Shown here: one piece after another, positions 1 through 7,920 of the stretch | Layout of the letters: each line of letters begins with the position of its first letter | Numbering within the stretch: the stretch's first letter is position 1 | NCBI RefSeq assembly: GCF_000418325.1 | Contig: NC_021658.1 | Span: 12,194,501-12,258,500, forward strand | Reading direction: 5' to 3' | DNA length: 64,000 nt | DNA from: Sorangium cellulosum So0157-2 | Lineage (GTDB): Bacteria; Myxococcota_A; Polyangia; Polyangiales; Polyangiaceae | Notes under the pieces: model-generated | The model's database searches: none | The model's input: the letters and a program-made list of their open reading frames with translations, nothing else | What the model was told of the DNA's origin: nothing | Translations under genes and position numbers: made by a program

Positions 1-30
1 GACACCGCACCTCGGTAAGCGGGCCCGGCG

Positions 31-1326
31 TCAGCTCCACGTCTCCGATCGCCGCGGATTGCGGGTCTCGATCGCCTCGGCGTGCCCCCGCAGCCCGCGC
101 GCGGCGGGCAGGTTGCCGTGCGTCTCGAAGACGTCGGCGAGGGCGAGGCCGAGGATCACGATCTGCTGGGGTTTGTCCAGCGCGCCCACGGTCGGCGCCA
201 CCGAGCCGAGCAGCTCGAACGCCCGCCGCCACGCCTTCGCGGCGGCGTCCGGCATGTCGGCGTTGAGCGCCGCGTGCCCGGAGCAGCGGTGCATGTCCGC
301 CGCGAACTCGTGGCTGCCGCGGCGGTCCGCGAGCTCTCCGGCGCGGGCGTACGCCTCCGACGCGTCGAGGAAGCGCCGTTGCTTGCTGTGCAGGCTGCCG
401 AGCGAGGCGTAGGCCTCGGGGACGATCGCGGACAGCCCGCGCCGCTCTGCCTCCTTCAGCGCGGCGACGAACACCCGATGTCCCTCGTCGACCACGCCCG
501 CGGCGATCAGCGAGCGCGCGCGCTGCATGGCGACGTGGATCGCCTCCTCGCCCAGCCCGCGGCCCGCGAGCAGCTCCTCGGCTTGCTTCTGGATCTGCGC
601 AGCCTCGGCGTGGCGTCCCGCTTGAAAGCACTTGTCGGCCTCGTGCAGGAGGCGCCGCGCGGGGAGGAGATCCGGCGCGCGAAGGGGGGAGTCGGGCGCG
701 ATGCGAATCTCGAGGTCGGCGGGGAGGCGCTGCCCGCGCGCCGAGAGGTCGGTGAGCAGGCGCTCGATATCCATCATGGCCGCGCCGTCGGCCTCCGGCC
801 ACACCACGCGGGACGCGCCCTCGCCGAAGCGCGCGAGCAGGTCGCCGACGCTCGAGTGGACCGGGTCGACGAGGACCCAGCGCACGAGCGCGAGCTCGGG
901 CCGCTGCGCGAGCCAGAGGACGTCGCGGGCGTACGCGCGGGGGTCGTCGACGTGCTGGGGCGCGAGCACGACGACGGCGGCCGCGTCCGGCGCGCGGGCG
1001 TCGAGGTGGGCCGCGAGCGCGCCCGCGAAGGCGTCGAGCGGCTCGCGCAGGGGGCCTGGCTCCGCGGTCGAGGCGGGCGGCTCGGCCGCCGCCGGGGCGC
1101 CGAGCTCGCGTGCCAGCGAGCGCTCGCGGGCGGCCCAGCCGCGGCTGGGCCCGTAGACCGGGTCGGCGAGCACCCAGACGGGGCGGGGCGCCGGGCCTGC
1201 TTCGCCGAGCGCCCGCAGCAGCGCCAGCGTGTGCCCGTGGACGTGCGCCGGGACGATCGCGTGCAGCAGGCGGGCTCGTTCGCCTGAGAAGATGGCGCTG
1301 AGCGCGCGGGCAATGTCGTGGATCAT
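31..1326 (-). CDS. TPR-like cytoplasmic protein of unknown function
   Basis: 431 residues with no signal peptide or membrane segment. The first ~200 residues are an alpha/beta region I do not recognise. From about residue 225 the chain is a run of helical pairs rich in Ala, Glu and Arg, with repeated spacing such as A-Y-x-x-x-G-x-L and A-x-x-A-Y-x-R-A-x-E-L, typical of tetratricopeptide repeats, so a protein-protein interaction role is likely. The ATG at 1326 begins the longest frame and the first residues (MIHDIARALS) already look like protein. The gene stands alone, with no partner in the window that explains it. Function is not assignable from sequence. Confidence 0.75.
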   Translation of the reverse strand: MIHDIARALSAIFSGERARLLHAIVPAHVHGHTLALLRALGEAGPAPRPVWVLADPVYGPSRGWAARERSLARELGAPAAAEPPASTAEPGPLREPLDAFAGALAAHLDARAPDAAAVVVLAPQHVDDPRAYARDVLWLAQRPELALVRWVLVDPVHSSVGDLLARFGEGASRVVWPEADGAAMMDIERLLTDLSARGQRLPADLEIRIAPDSPLRAPDLLPARRLLHEADKCFQAGRHAEAAQIQKQAEELLAGRGLGEEAIHVAMQRARSLIAAGVVDEGHRVFVAALKEAERRGLSAIVPEAYASLGSLHSKQRRFLDASEAYARAGELADRRGSHEFAADMHRCSGHAALNADMPDAAAKAWRRAFELLGSVAPTVGALDKPQQIVILGLALADVFETHGNLPAARGLRGHAEAIETRNPRRSETWS

Positions 1327-1694
1327 GTCGCGTCCCGGGGCGGATTCTTGCGCCGATCGGCGCGGAGGCCAAGCGAATGCGCGCGCCCGGCGCGCGGCCT
1401 CGCCGGCGCCTGCGCTTTCGCCCGCGGATCGCCGCGCCCCGGCGATCGGGCGGCCGTAGCGCGTCGCAGGACGCCACGGTCGAGGCGATATGTCTCAGGG
1501 GCCTCGCGCCGGGGCGGGCGCGCGCGGCGCCGAGCGCGCGGCGCGGAGGAGGACGCGCGGGCGCTCGCCCCCGCTTGGCCCGCGCATTGCTGAGCGGAAG
1601 GGGCTGAACCAAGCGTGGGCGTCGTCGAAGAACCGCCGAGCGCGCCCGGGGCGAGGTGCCGCTGGTCGCGTTCGGGCTCGGAGGAGAAGGTACC
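1327..1694. other. Gene-free GC-rich gap
   Basis: About 370 bases between the divergent TPR gene and the small lipoprotein gene. I see only short Arg-rich frames typical of GC-rich shadow coding and no convincing gene. It presumably carries the two divergent promoters, but I cannot point to clear -35/-10 elements. Confidence 0.5.
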
Positions 1695-1904
1695 GTGAGA
1701 ACTCTGTATCTGTCGCTGCTCTTGAGCGGCGTGGTCTTGGGTTGCGGTGGCAGCAAGCCTCAGCCGGAGGGCCCGGCCGAGAAGGCGGGCGAGGCCGTGG
1801 ACGACGCTGCGCGCGACGTCAAGGACGAGGCGAAGGACGCGGCGGAGTCGACCGGCGACGCCGCCGAGGAGGCGGGCGACAAGGTCGAGGACAAGACGGA
1901 CTAG
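1695..1904 (+). CDS. Small lipoprotein with charged helical tail
   Basis: 69 residues from a GTG start that follows a strong ribosome binding site (GGAGAAGG at 1683-1690). The more upstream ATG in frame (1656) would place the signal peptide internally and lacks such a site. The N-terminus is a short signal peptide ending in the lipobox V-V-L-G-C, so the mature protein should be lipidated. The rest is a Glu/Ala/Asp/Lys-rich amphipathic helix (EAVDDAARDVKDEAKDAAES), similar in composition to LEA or YtxH-like stress proteins. It sits just upstream of a hairpin repeat and a hemerythrin gene, which gives no firm functional clue. Confidence 0.75.
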   Translation: MRTLYLSLLLSGVVLGCGGSKPQPEGPAEKAGEAVDDAARDVKDEAKDAAESTGDAAEEAGDKVEDKTD

Positions 1905-1934
1905 CGCGACAGGCGGGTCGAAACCCCGAGAAAT

Positions 1935-2007
1935 CGAGCCACAGAGGCGCAGAGGACACAGAGGAACAACAAGAGCATCTCTGTGCCCTCTGTGCCTCTG
2001 TGGTTCA
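1935..2007. repeat. CACAGAGG inverted repeat forming a long hairpin
   Basis: The left arm (about 1936-1964) reads ga-r-ccacagaggc-r-cagagg-r-cacagag and the right arm (about 1979-2006) is its near-perfect reverse complement, giving a stem of about 28 bp with a short A-rich loop. The arms themselves contain repeated cacagagg/ggcacagag units. It lies directly after the lipoprotein stop, so it could terminate that transcript, but there is no T-run. It looks like a dispersed palindromic (REP/MITE-like) element. Confidence 0.75.
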
Positions 2008-2186
2008 AATCTCTTCATTCATAAGCGTTCAAGCGGATCGGTGTCTAGCAAGGCCAGCCCCTCGGCGGCATTGCGCTGTGAAGAGAGCTGGCCGGAGCGC
2101 CTGCGCCCGCGGCGCTCGCGGCCGAAGGTTGAACCCAGAGGACCCCGGCCGCGCCGCGGCGCGGCTCGCAGAGTGGAGGCAGGAAC

Positions 2187-2702
2187 ATGAAAGCGACGTC
2201 ATTGCTCGAGAAGCAGCACCGCAAGGTGGAGTCGATCTTCAAGCAGCTCGAGAGCGGCAAGGCGGAGCCGGCGCCCCTGCTCGCCGAGCTCGCCAACGAG
2301 CTCGCCGCGCACATGGCGATCGAGCAGGAGAGCTTCTATCCCGCCGTGCGGCAGATCAAGGAGGACCTGATCCTCGAGAGCTACGAGGAGCACGCGATCG
2401 CCGAGCTCGCCCTGAAGCGGCTGCTCGCGACGGACCCGGAGGACATCTCGTTCAAGGCGCGCGTGACGACGCTGAAGGAGCTCATCCAGCACCACGTCAA
2501 GGAGGAGGAGGAAGAGCTCTTCCCCAAGGTCGAGGAGGCCGTCGACGAGAAGCGCCTCATGGAGCTCGGCAAGGAGCTGAAGGCGGAGTTCGAGCAGCGG
2601 CTGGCCGAGGGGTACGAGGCGCTCCTGCCGGCGGGCTACAAGAAGACGTCGGCGGACAAGGCGAGCCACGCGAAGCACGCGAACGGCGCGAACCCGGCCT
2701 GA
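2187..2702 (+). CDS. Hemerythrin HHE cation-binding domain protein
   Basis: 171 residues, soluble and all-helical. The diiron-binding pattern is visible: H11 in LLEKQHRKVE, H42 and E46 in LAAHMAIEQESFYP, H70 in YEEHAIAE, and a second cluster in LIQHHVKEEEEELFP. This matches the HHE family that binds O2 or NO or senses redox state. The last 25 residues are a Lys/Ala/His-rich tail with no domain. The ATG at 2187 is preceded by GGAGGCAGGAAC, a good ribosome binding site. A strong terminator follows, so it is likely monocistronic. Exact role (oxygen storage, stress repair or sensing) is not decidable. Confidence 0.9.
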   Translation: MKATSLLEKQHRKVESIFKQLESGKAEPAPLLAELANELAAHMAIEQESFYPAVRQIKEDLILESYEEHAIAELALKRLLATDPEDISFKARVTTLKELIQHHVKEEEEELFPKVEEAVDEKRLMELGKELKAEFEQRLAEGYEALLPAGYKKTSADKASHAKHANGANPA

Positions 2703-2750
2703 CGAGGCCTGCGCGCGCAGGCGGCGAGCGCGCGACGGACCGGGTTCGAG

Positions 2751-2816
2751 CCACGGGGGCAGGGAGAGCGCAGGGCGGCGGAGGCCCTGCGCCCTCCCTG
2801 CCCCCGTGGCCGTTTT
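2751..2816 (+). terminator. Long stem-loop terminator after the hemerythrin gene
   Basis: The bases at 2751-2776 (ccacgggggcaggg...) pair almost perfectly with 2783-2809, giving a roughly 26-bp GC-rich stem with a small loop, followed by ccgtttt at 2811-2816. It starts 48 bases after the hemerythrin stop codon. The stem is unusually long for a rho-independent terminator. Confidence 0.75.
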
Positions 2817-2883
2817 GTGGGCGTTCATGAGGGCGCGCGGCGCGCCGGTCCGGGGCACGCGAGCGGCCGTTCGGCGGTCGACC

Positions 2884-3168
2884 ATGGAAGAAGCAATCGG
2901 CTGGACAAGCTCCATCATCCTCGTCCTGACGGTCGGCAAGCAAGTCCACAAGCAGTGGAAGAGCAAGACGAGCGAGGGTGTCTCCAAATGGCTCTTCCTC
3001 GGCCAGCTGGCCGCCTCGGTCGGGTTCGTCGTCTATAGCTGGCTCGTCGAGAACTGGGTCTTCGTGGCGACGAACCTGCTCATGGTCGCGAACGCCCTCG
3101 CCGGCGCGCTGATCGTCTATCTGCAACGGCGGCGGGGCGCGCCGCCGCCGGCGGACGAAGGGCGCTGA
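2884..3168 (+). CDS. SemiSWEET/PQ-loop family small transporter
   Basis: 94 residues with three predicted membrane helices (about 5-22, 38-58 and 62-83). The first helix-loop contains Q-V-H-K-Q-W-K-S-K-T-S-E-G-V-S, close to the PQ-loop/SWEET signature in which a conserved glutamine pair is followed by a K-S-x-x-G-V-S turn. Bacterial SemiSWEETs of about 90 residues dimerise into sugar uniporters in the inner membrane. I chose the ATG at 2884 because it begins at the natural first helix; the upstream in-frame ATG (2806) lies inside the terminator hairpin. Substrate unknown. Confidence 0.75.
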   Translation: MEEAIGWTSSIILVLTVGKQVHKQWKSKTSEGVSKWLFLGQLAASVGFVVYSWLVENWVFVATNLLMVANALAGALIVYLQRRRGAPPPADEGR

Positions 3169-3204
3169 GCCGCCAAGACGTCAGGGACGCCGACGGAGGA
3201 GAGG

Positions 3205-3229
3205 TAGAGAGAGAGAGAGAGAGAGAGAG
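3205..3229. repeat. (GA)n microsatellite
   Basis: An uninterrupted run of about twelve GA dinucleotides immediately downstream of the SemiSWEET-like gene. Such tracts are prone to slippage; here it is outside coding sequence. Confidence 0.9.
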
Positions 3230-3475
3230 CCGCTCCTCGCGCGCCCCTCTCCCGACCGCCTCGGCGTCGTGTTTTTTCTCTGCCCGGACACATGCACTTA
3301 TCCCGCTCGACTGAAACCAAGACCAACAGACGCACCTCCTGTGCGACTTCCACACTTTCCTCCGCACAGAAACGCCGTACGCTCACCAGCTGCGCCAAAA
3401 CCGCGCTCAATCTACAAAAGTCCAGCACGATCGGTCGAAGTTGAGCGTGGGCCCAAAGCACCATAGACTCAACAC
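3230..3475. other. Gene-free, lower-GC stretch
   Basis: About 245 bases with visibly lower GC than the neighbours and no frame that looks like protein. It precedes the CAP lipoprotein pseudogene and may hold its promoter. Confidence 0.45.
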
Positions 3476-3770
3476 ATGCTTAACCCTTCGACTCACTCCT
3501 ACGCCGTCGCGCTCGCCGCGACGTTCATGGCCTCTGTGCTGTCGGGCTGCATCGGCGAGCTTGGCAGCGCGCCGACCGAGGGCGAAGGCAGCGGGACGAC
3601 GAGCGGCGCCGGCGTCGAGGACGACGGCGGGCCGCCGGGCGGCGGCTCGACCGCGGGCAGCGGCGGCTCGACCGCGGGCAGCGGCGGCTCCACCACCGCG
3701 GGCGCCGGCGGCAGCGGCGGCTCACCCGCGGGAGGCGCCGGAGGCAGCGACGGCTCCGCCACCGCGGGCG

Positions 3771-3921
3771 CCTTGATCGAGAGCGACGGCGACCGGATGA
3801 CGTCGTCGTACTCCTCGATGATCTCCACCTTGCCCAGGAAGCTCATCGTGACAGCGGTCTGCCACGGGATGACCTTATGGGGCACCATCCATGGCGTCAA
3901 AAGCAGCGTCTGCGCGGTCAT
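3771..3921 (-). pseudogene. 5' fragment of an HNH endonuclease gene
   Basis: From the ATG at 3921, preceded by GAGGTGGG, about 50 codons read MTAQTLLLTPWMVPHKVIPW followed by QTAVTMSFLGKVEIIEEYDD and V-I-R-S-P-S-L-S-I-K. This matches the N-terminal part of HNH endonucleases of the P-H-K-x-I-x-W-x-x-A-V-x-x-x-x-L-G-K-x-E-V-x-x-x-Y-D-x-x-x-R-S-P-S type. The frame then runs into the antisense of the CAP linker, so the catalytic HNH half is missing. It lies 60 bases downstream of two tRNA genes on the same strand, suggesting all three arrived together. Confidence 0.6.
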
Positions 3922-3981
3922 GGCCCACCTCGTTATCGTCTCTTTCTCTTCATGATGTCGCTCCAGGTCACGTGCGATCGG

Positions 3982-4054
3982 TGCCCGGGGAGGGAGTCGA
4001 ACCCCCAGTAGGCTGGGTCTAAGCCAGCAGCGTTTGCCGTTTCGCCACCCGGGC
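3982..4054 (-). tRNA. tRNA-Leu (UAG) with a short variable region
   Basis: On the minus strand a full cloverleaf folds: acceptor GCCCGGG/CCCGGGC, D-stem GCG/CGC with loop AAACGGCAAA, anticodon stem GCTGG/CCAGC around loop CTTAGAC (anticodon UAG, reads CUA), five-base variable region CTACT, T-arm GGGGG-TTCGACT-CCCTC, discriminator A. CCA is not encoded. Leucine tRNAs normally carry a long variable arm; this one is class I, so its charging identity is uncertain. Four bases separate it from the second tRNA. Confidence 0.8.
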
Positions 4055-4058
4055 AGGG

Positions 4059-4140
4059 TGTCACCGGTGGGACTCGAACCCACATACCCCGAAGGGCGCA
4101 GGATCTCAGCCTGCCACGTATGCCGTTCCGTCACGGTGAC
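4059..4140 (-). tRNA. tRNA-Leu (GAG)
   Basis: Minus-strand cloverleaf: acceptor GTCACCG/CGGTGAC, D-stem ACG/CGT, anticodon stem GCAGG/CCTGC around loop CTGAGAT (anticodon GAG), long variable arm with a CCC-TTCG-GGG hairpin, T-arm GTGGG-TTCGAGT-CCCAC, discriminator A, no encoded CCA. The long variable arm is as expected for leucine. Its 5' end coincides with the point where CAP-gene sequence resumes, so it marks the right edge of the insert. Confidence 0.85.
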
Positions 4141-4561
4141 GTCCGCGCGCCGCGGCGGCAACGGCGACCCGACCGGCGCGGCGCAGCTGTGCGTCGATAC
4201 GATCAACCAGCACCGCGCCACGCTCGGCCTGCCGCCCCTCGCGCGCTGGACCGAGGCGGAGTCGTGCTCCGATGAAGAGTCCGAGTCCGACGGAAACACC
4301 GGCCAGGCGCACGGCGCGTTCGGCGCTTGCGACGAGCGGGCTCAAAATGAGTGCCCCGGCTGGAACGGCCCGCCCGAATCGATGATCGTCCCGTGCTTGC
4401 AAGCCATGTGGGACGAGGGGCCCGGCGAGGATTTCAACAAACACGGCCACTACATCAACATGAGCAGCACCGCGTACACCAAGGTGGCTTGCGGATTCCA
4501 CACGTTCCCGGACGGCAGCGTCTGGGCCGTGCAGAACTTCCGGTGACCGGCGCGCGACCGC

Positions 4562-5263
4562 TCACCCGCTCTCCGCGTCGTCGACATCCCGCTCCACGAG
4601 CGCCTCGGAGCCGTCCTCGGCTCCCGGGGCCGCGGCCCCGTCCGTGAGCTTTCCCGTGAGGCGCACGCACCTCGCGCGGTGCACCCAGACGTCGAACGCC
4701 TCCATCATTCGCCGCTCGACCTCCGCGCCCTCGAGCAGGCCGAGCGCGCGCGCGACCGCCTCCAGCGTCGACAGGGCGCCCTCGTGCGGGGCGCGCCGCA
4801 GCCCGTAGCGGCTCGGCGCGCCCTGCGGCAGCGCGACCGGCTCGGCGCCCTGCGCGTCCGCGTCGCGGAGAACGGCCCGGCGCGCCTGGTTCCAGTTGCC
4901 GTCAGGAACGAGCAGCACCACCGGCCCGCCGCGCGCGTCGTCGGGCGAGAGGGCGCGCGCCCCGGGCGACGGATACAGCACGAGCCGGCGCCCCTCCGGC
5001 AGCGGCGGGCGCGCGCGCGGCGCGATCTCGCCGCGCACGCGCACCTCCGCGCCCTCGAGCAGCCGCGCGACGAGCCGGCCCGTGTTGGTGCTCCTCGTGC
5101 GCTCGATCCGGTGGGTGAGCAGCACGACGCGCGTGCGCACCGCGAGCCGGGGCAGCGCGCCGCAGAGGCACATCGATCGCGGCAGACCACAGCCGCGGCA
5201 GCGCGGCGTCCCCCGCGCGCGGATGGGGGGCAGATCGGGCGGCTGCAGCGGGACGAACGTCAT
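4562..5263 (-). CDS. DTW-domain tRNA-uridine aminocarboxypropyltransferase-like protein
   Basis: 233 residues. An N-terminal zinc cluster, C-R-G-C-G-L-P-R-S-M-C-L-C, is followed by a SPOUT-like core with L-L-T-H-R-x-E at about 50 and the family motif as V-P-D-G-N-W-N-Q-A-R-R (usual D-T-W-x-Q-A-R/K). DTW proteins such as TapT/YfiP install acp3U at position 47 of tRNA using SAM. I start at ATG 5263 (MTFVPLQPPDLPP), since codons upstream in frame read as low-complexity Arg/Gly sequence. The gene ends 15 bases from the CAP pseudogene stop (convergent) and is not part of the siderophore operon. Confidence 0.8.
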   Translation of the reverse strand: MTFVPLQPPDLPPIRARGTPRCRGCGLPRSMCLCGALPRLAVRTRVVLLTHRIERTRSTNTGRLVARLLEGAEVRVRGEIAPRARPPLPEGRRLVLYPSPGARALSPDDARGGPVVLLVPDGNWNQARRAVLRDADAQGAEPVALPQGAPSRYGLRRAPHEGALSTLEAVARALGLLEGAEVERRMMEAFDVWVHRARCVRLTGKLTDGAAAPGAEDGSEALVERDVDDAESG

Positions 5264-5452
5264 CTCGGCTCGGGACCGGGCGTTTTCGCACGCGCAGGCG
5301 TCCCCGGTCAAATGGCCCCTCCCCGGCCGGGCACCTCGAGCGCACCCCGGTGTCGTGACGCGCATGCTGGCCCGTCCGACCCCGGTCCGCCGCCGCGCTG
5401 TGCCTGCTCGCCCGGACCGCCGGCCGTCGCGCGTCCGGACGCAGCACGAACC

Positions 5453-6262
5453 TCAGGGGAAATAGCTCGACGGCATCTGCACCAGTCCCAGGGGAACGGT
5501 CGACCTGGAAGGCAGACGGAACGTGCGCAGCACCTCCGAGACAAAGGCCTGCGGGTCGTGCGTGATGTAGAAGTGGTCGCCGGCCATCGCGCGCAGCTCG
5601 GCGTGACCTTCCAGCCAGCTGTTCCACGCTTCCACCTCGCCCCGACGGGCTTCGTCGTCGGAGGATCCGTAGAGCAAGAGGGTCGGCGTCCGGAGACGCG
5701 TGGTACAGCCGTCCAGCGCGAGGCGGTAGCTCTCCGAGGCGAGGAAGTCGCCGCGCAGCATCGGCAGGAATACCTCTCTGAGCTCAGCGTTGGTGCGGAG
5801 CTCCGCCGGGCACCCTCCCAGGCGGATCAGCTCCTGGATGAATCCATCGTCTTCGAGGGGGCTGAGCATGCGACGTGGGATCAGGTGTGGAGCGTGGCAA
5901 GCGGACAGGACGAGGCCGGCGGGCGCCCGCCCCCACTGCTCGAGCAGGCGGCATGCCTCGAACGCGATCTGCGCCCCGACGCTGTGGCCTACCAGGAGCC
6001 ATTGGCCGCTGGGCGGCTCCGCGCACAGCTCGTGAGCCAGCTCGGACGCGGTGTGCTGAACGCTCCGCATGCTCGGCTCGTCCAGACGATGGTCGCGCCC
6101 CGGATAGGTCACGAGGGACGCCGAGATGTCCAGCTGAGACAGCGTCTTCCAGGAGCGGAACGCGGAGCAGCTCCCGCCACCGAAGGGGCAGACGATCAGG
6201 TGCGGGGTGGACTGGGTGGGCGCGCTCAAGATGCGGCGCAACATTCGAGTCGAAGTATTCAT
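5453..6262 (-). CDS. Type II thioesterase of the NRPS cluster
   Basis: 269 residues, alpha/beta hydrolase. The nucleophile motif G-H-S-V-G-A lies near residue 95; other family landmarks are C-P-F-G-G-G near the N-terminus and G-D-H-F-Y-I near the C-terminus carrying the catalytic His. Type II TEs clear misprimed or stalled acyl groups from carrier proteins. The ATG at 6262 overlaps the stop of the AMP-ligase gene (ATGA), which fixes the start and implies translational coupling. It is the last gene of the biosynthetic operon, as for YbtT and PchC in related clusters. Confidence 0.9.
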   Translation of the reverse strand: MNTSTRMLRRILSAPTQSTPHLIVCPFGGGSCSAFRSWKTLSQLDISASLVTYPGRDHRLDEPSMRSVQHTASELAHELCAEPPSGQWLLVGHSVGAQIAFEACRLLEQWGRAPAGLVLSACHAPHLIPRRMLSPLEDDGFIQELIRLGGCPAELRTNAELREVFLPMLRGDFLASESYRLALDGCTTRLRTPTLLLYGSSDDEARRGEVEAWNSWLEGHAELRAMAGDHFYITHDPQAFVSEVLRTFRLPSRSTVPLGLVQMPSSYFP

Positions 6263-7884
6263 GAGACCTCCGTGATCATGGCTGGAGGGGCGCCGCATAC
6301 CTGCTTCGCCAAGGCCCGCTTGTTGACCTTGCCCACGCTCGTCTGCGGGAAGCTCTCCAGGACCACCAAACGATCCGGCAGCTTGAATGCAGCCACGCCC
6401 AGACGGCTGAGGTAGGCGTTCACTTCGGCCAGCGCGGGCGCTTTACCGCGCGGGATGATGCATGCACAGGTGCGCTCCCCCATGGTGGGGTCCGGGATGC
6501 CGACGATGGCGACGTCACGGACCGCCGGGTGTGCCATGAGATAGTTCTCGATCTCCTCGACCGGGACCTTCTCCCCTCCCCGGTTGATCACGTCCTTGCT
6601 CCGGCCTTCCACCACCAGATGCCCGCTGGGCAGTCGCCGCACCAGGTCCCCGCTCCGGTAGAAGCCGTCGGCGGTGAAGGCGCGACGATTGTAGTCATCC
6701 GCACGATAATACCCGCGTATGGTGTAGGGGCCGCGGACCTGCAGCTCACCGATCTCGCCGTCCGCCACCTCGACGTCCGAGGCGTCGACGATCCTCACCT
6801 CGTCGTCCGCGGCGACCGGCCGGCCTTGCGTGTTGATGACCATGGATTCGGGGTCGTCGAGCCGCGTGAAGTTGAGCAGCCCTTCTGCCATGCCGTAGAC
6901 CTGCTGCAACCCGCAGCCGAGGACGGGCCGCACGCGCGCCGCCGTCTCGGCCTTGAGGCGAGCACCTCCTGCCTGGAGCCACTGCAAGCTGCTCAGATCC
7001 GCCTGCACCCACTCCGCCGCCTCCAGCCACAGCACGACGAGCGGCGGGATGAGCGCGGTCACGGTGATCTTCTCCTTCTCGATCAGCCGAAACGCGGTCT
7101 CAGGGCTGGGGTCCTTGCAGAACACGACGGTGCCGCCAGCGTGCAAGGTGCCCAGGGCTCCAGGGCACCCCAGCGCAAAGTTGTGGGCGATGGGGAGGCT
7201 CACCAGGTAGCGAGTGCTCTCATTCAGGCCCGTCACCTCGGCGCTGAGGCGGACGTTGCAGACATAGTCGTCGTGCGTGCGCGGGATCAGCTTGGGAGCC
7301 CCGGTCGTTCCGCCCGACAGCAAGAGCAGGGCTACATCGCGCGGCGCCGGCCCGTCCATGTCCTCCGCCGGCGCGTCCACCTCCGACAACGACACGAATT
7401 CCTGCGCGTCGCCCACCACGAGGACGTGCCGGAGGCTCGCCACCTTCTTGCAGACCGCGCGGGCGAGCGCCCGGTGGTCGAAACCAACGTGGACGTCGGC
7501 GATCACATAGGCGACCGACTGCGAGAGCTCCGCCAGATGCACGATCTCCGTCTCTCGGTGCGCCGGCAATGCCAGCACCGGGATGGCGCCGATCCGGAAC
7601 AGCGCAAAGCACAGCGGCAGGAATTCGGCGATGTTGGGCAGCTGCACGAGAACTCGCTGCTCCTTCGCGATGCCGAGCCGGCGGAGCCCGGCGGCCATGC
7701 GATCCGCGCGCTCGTCGAGCTCCTGGTACGTCCAGCGACGCGCTCCGTCGACGACGGCCAGGCGCGTCGGCGCCGCTCGCGCCCGCGCGCGCAACATCTC
7801 TCCCAGGCACTCGCCCCGCCAGTAGCCCGCTTCCCTGTAACGAGCCACGAACTCATCCGGCCAATCCACACATCCACTCAACAT
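6259..7884 (-). CDS. Salicylate-AMP ligase (stand-alone aryl adenylation enzyme)
   Basis: 541 residues, the usual size of the DhbE/YbtE/PchD family. The P-loop is L-L-S-G-G-T-T-G-A-P-K; further motifs are Y-G-M-A-E-G and Y-R-S-G-D-L-V-R-R, with the late lysine in S-V-G-K-V-N-K. The substrate pocket reads H-N-F-A-L-G-C-P-G: Asn as in all aryl-acid ligases, and Cys where DhbE has Ser240. A Leu (A-E-G-L-L-N) replaces DhbE Val337. Cys plus Leu is the pattern I associate with salicylate rather than 2,3-dihydroxybenzoate. It should activate salicylate and load the ArCP at the N-terminus of the first NRPS. GAGGG precedes the ATG. Confidence 0.92.
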   Translation of the reverse strand: MLSGCVDWPDEFVARYREAGYWRGECLGEMLRARARAAPTRLAVVDGARRWTYQELDERADRMAAGLRRLGIAKEQRVLVQLPNIAEFLPLCFALFRIGAIPVLALPAHRETEIVHLAELSQSVAYVIADVHVGFDHRALARAVCKKVASLRHVLVVGDAQEFVSLSEVDAPAEDMDGPAPRDVALLLLSGGTTGAPKLIPRTHDDYVCNVRLSAEVTGLNESTRYLVSLPIAHNFALGCPGALGTLHAGGTVVFCKDPSPETAFRLIEKEKITVTALIPPLVVLWLEAAEWVQADLSSLQWLQAGGARLKAETAARVRPVLGCGLQQVYGMAEGLLNFTRLDDPESMVINTQGRPVAADDEVRIVDASDVEVADGEIGELQVRGPYTIRGYYRADDYNRRAFTADGFYRSGDLVRRLPSGHLVVEGRSKDVINRGGEKVPVEEIENYLMAHPAVRDVAIVGIPDPTMGERTCACIIPRGKAPALAEVNAYLSRLGVAAFKLPDRLVVLESFPQTSVGKVNKRALAKQVCGAPPAMITEVS

Positions 7885-7920
7885 GAGAGATCCCTCGCTT
7901 CCACCGACCCTCGTCGGCGC

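Larger units (their letters stand above)
3476..4546 (+). pseudogene. CAP/SCP-domain lipoprotein gene interrupted by an insert
   Basis: The 5' part (3476 to about 3770) encodes a lipoprotein signal peptide with lipobox V-L-S-G-C and a long Gly/Ser/Thr linker (AGSGGSTAGSGG repeats). The 3' part (about 4141-4546) encodes the CAP (cysteine-rich secretory/SCP) domain: A-A-Q-L-C-V-D-T-I-N-Q-H-R near its start and H-G-H-Y-I-N-M-S...V-A-C-G-F-H near its end. Between them lie about 370 foreign bases holding two tRNA genes and an HNH fragment on the other strand. Both parts are in the same frame, but the insert brings a stop at 3953-3955, so no intact protein is made unless translation restarts. Intact family members are secreted lipoproteins with linker and CAP domain contiguous. 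Confidence 0.7.

Noticed and set aside
4679..6415. Long plus-strand open frames across the siderophore operon (also at 6529-8427, 20098-22839, 22849-25569, 25677-30152, 30450-32204)
   Set aside because: They lie antisense to well-supported genes, are Arg/Ala-rich, and show no domain; typical of high-GC third-position bias.
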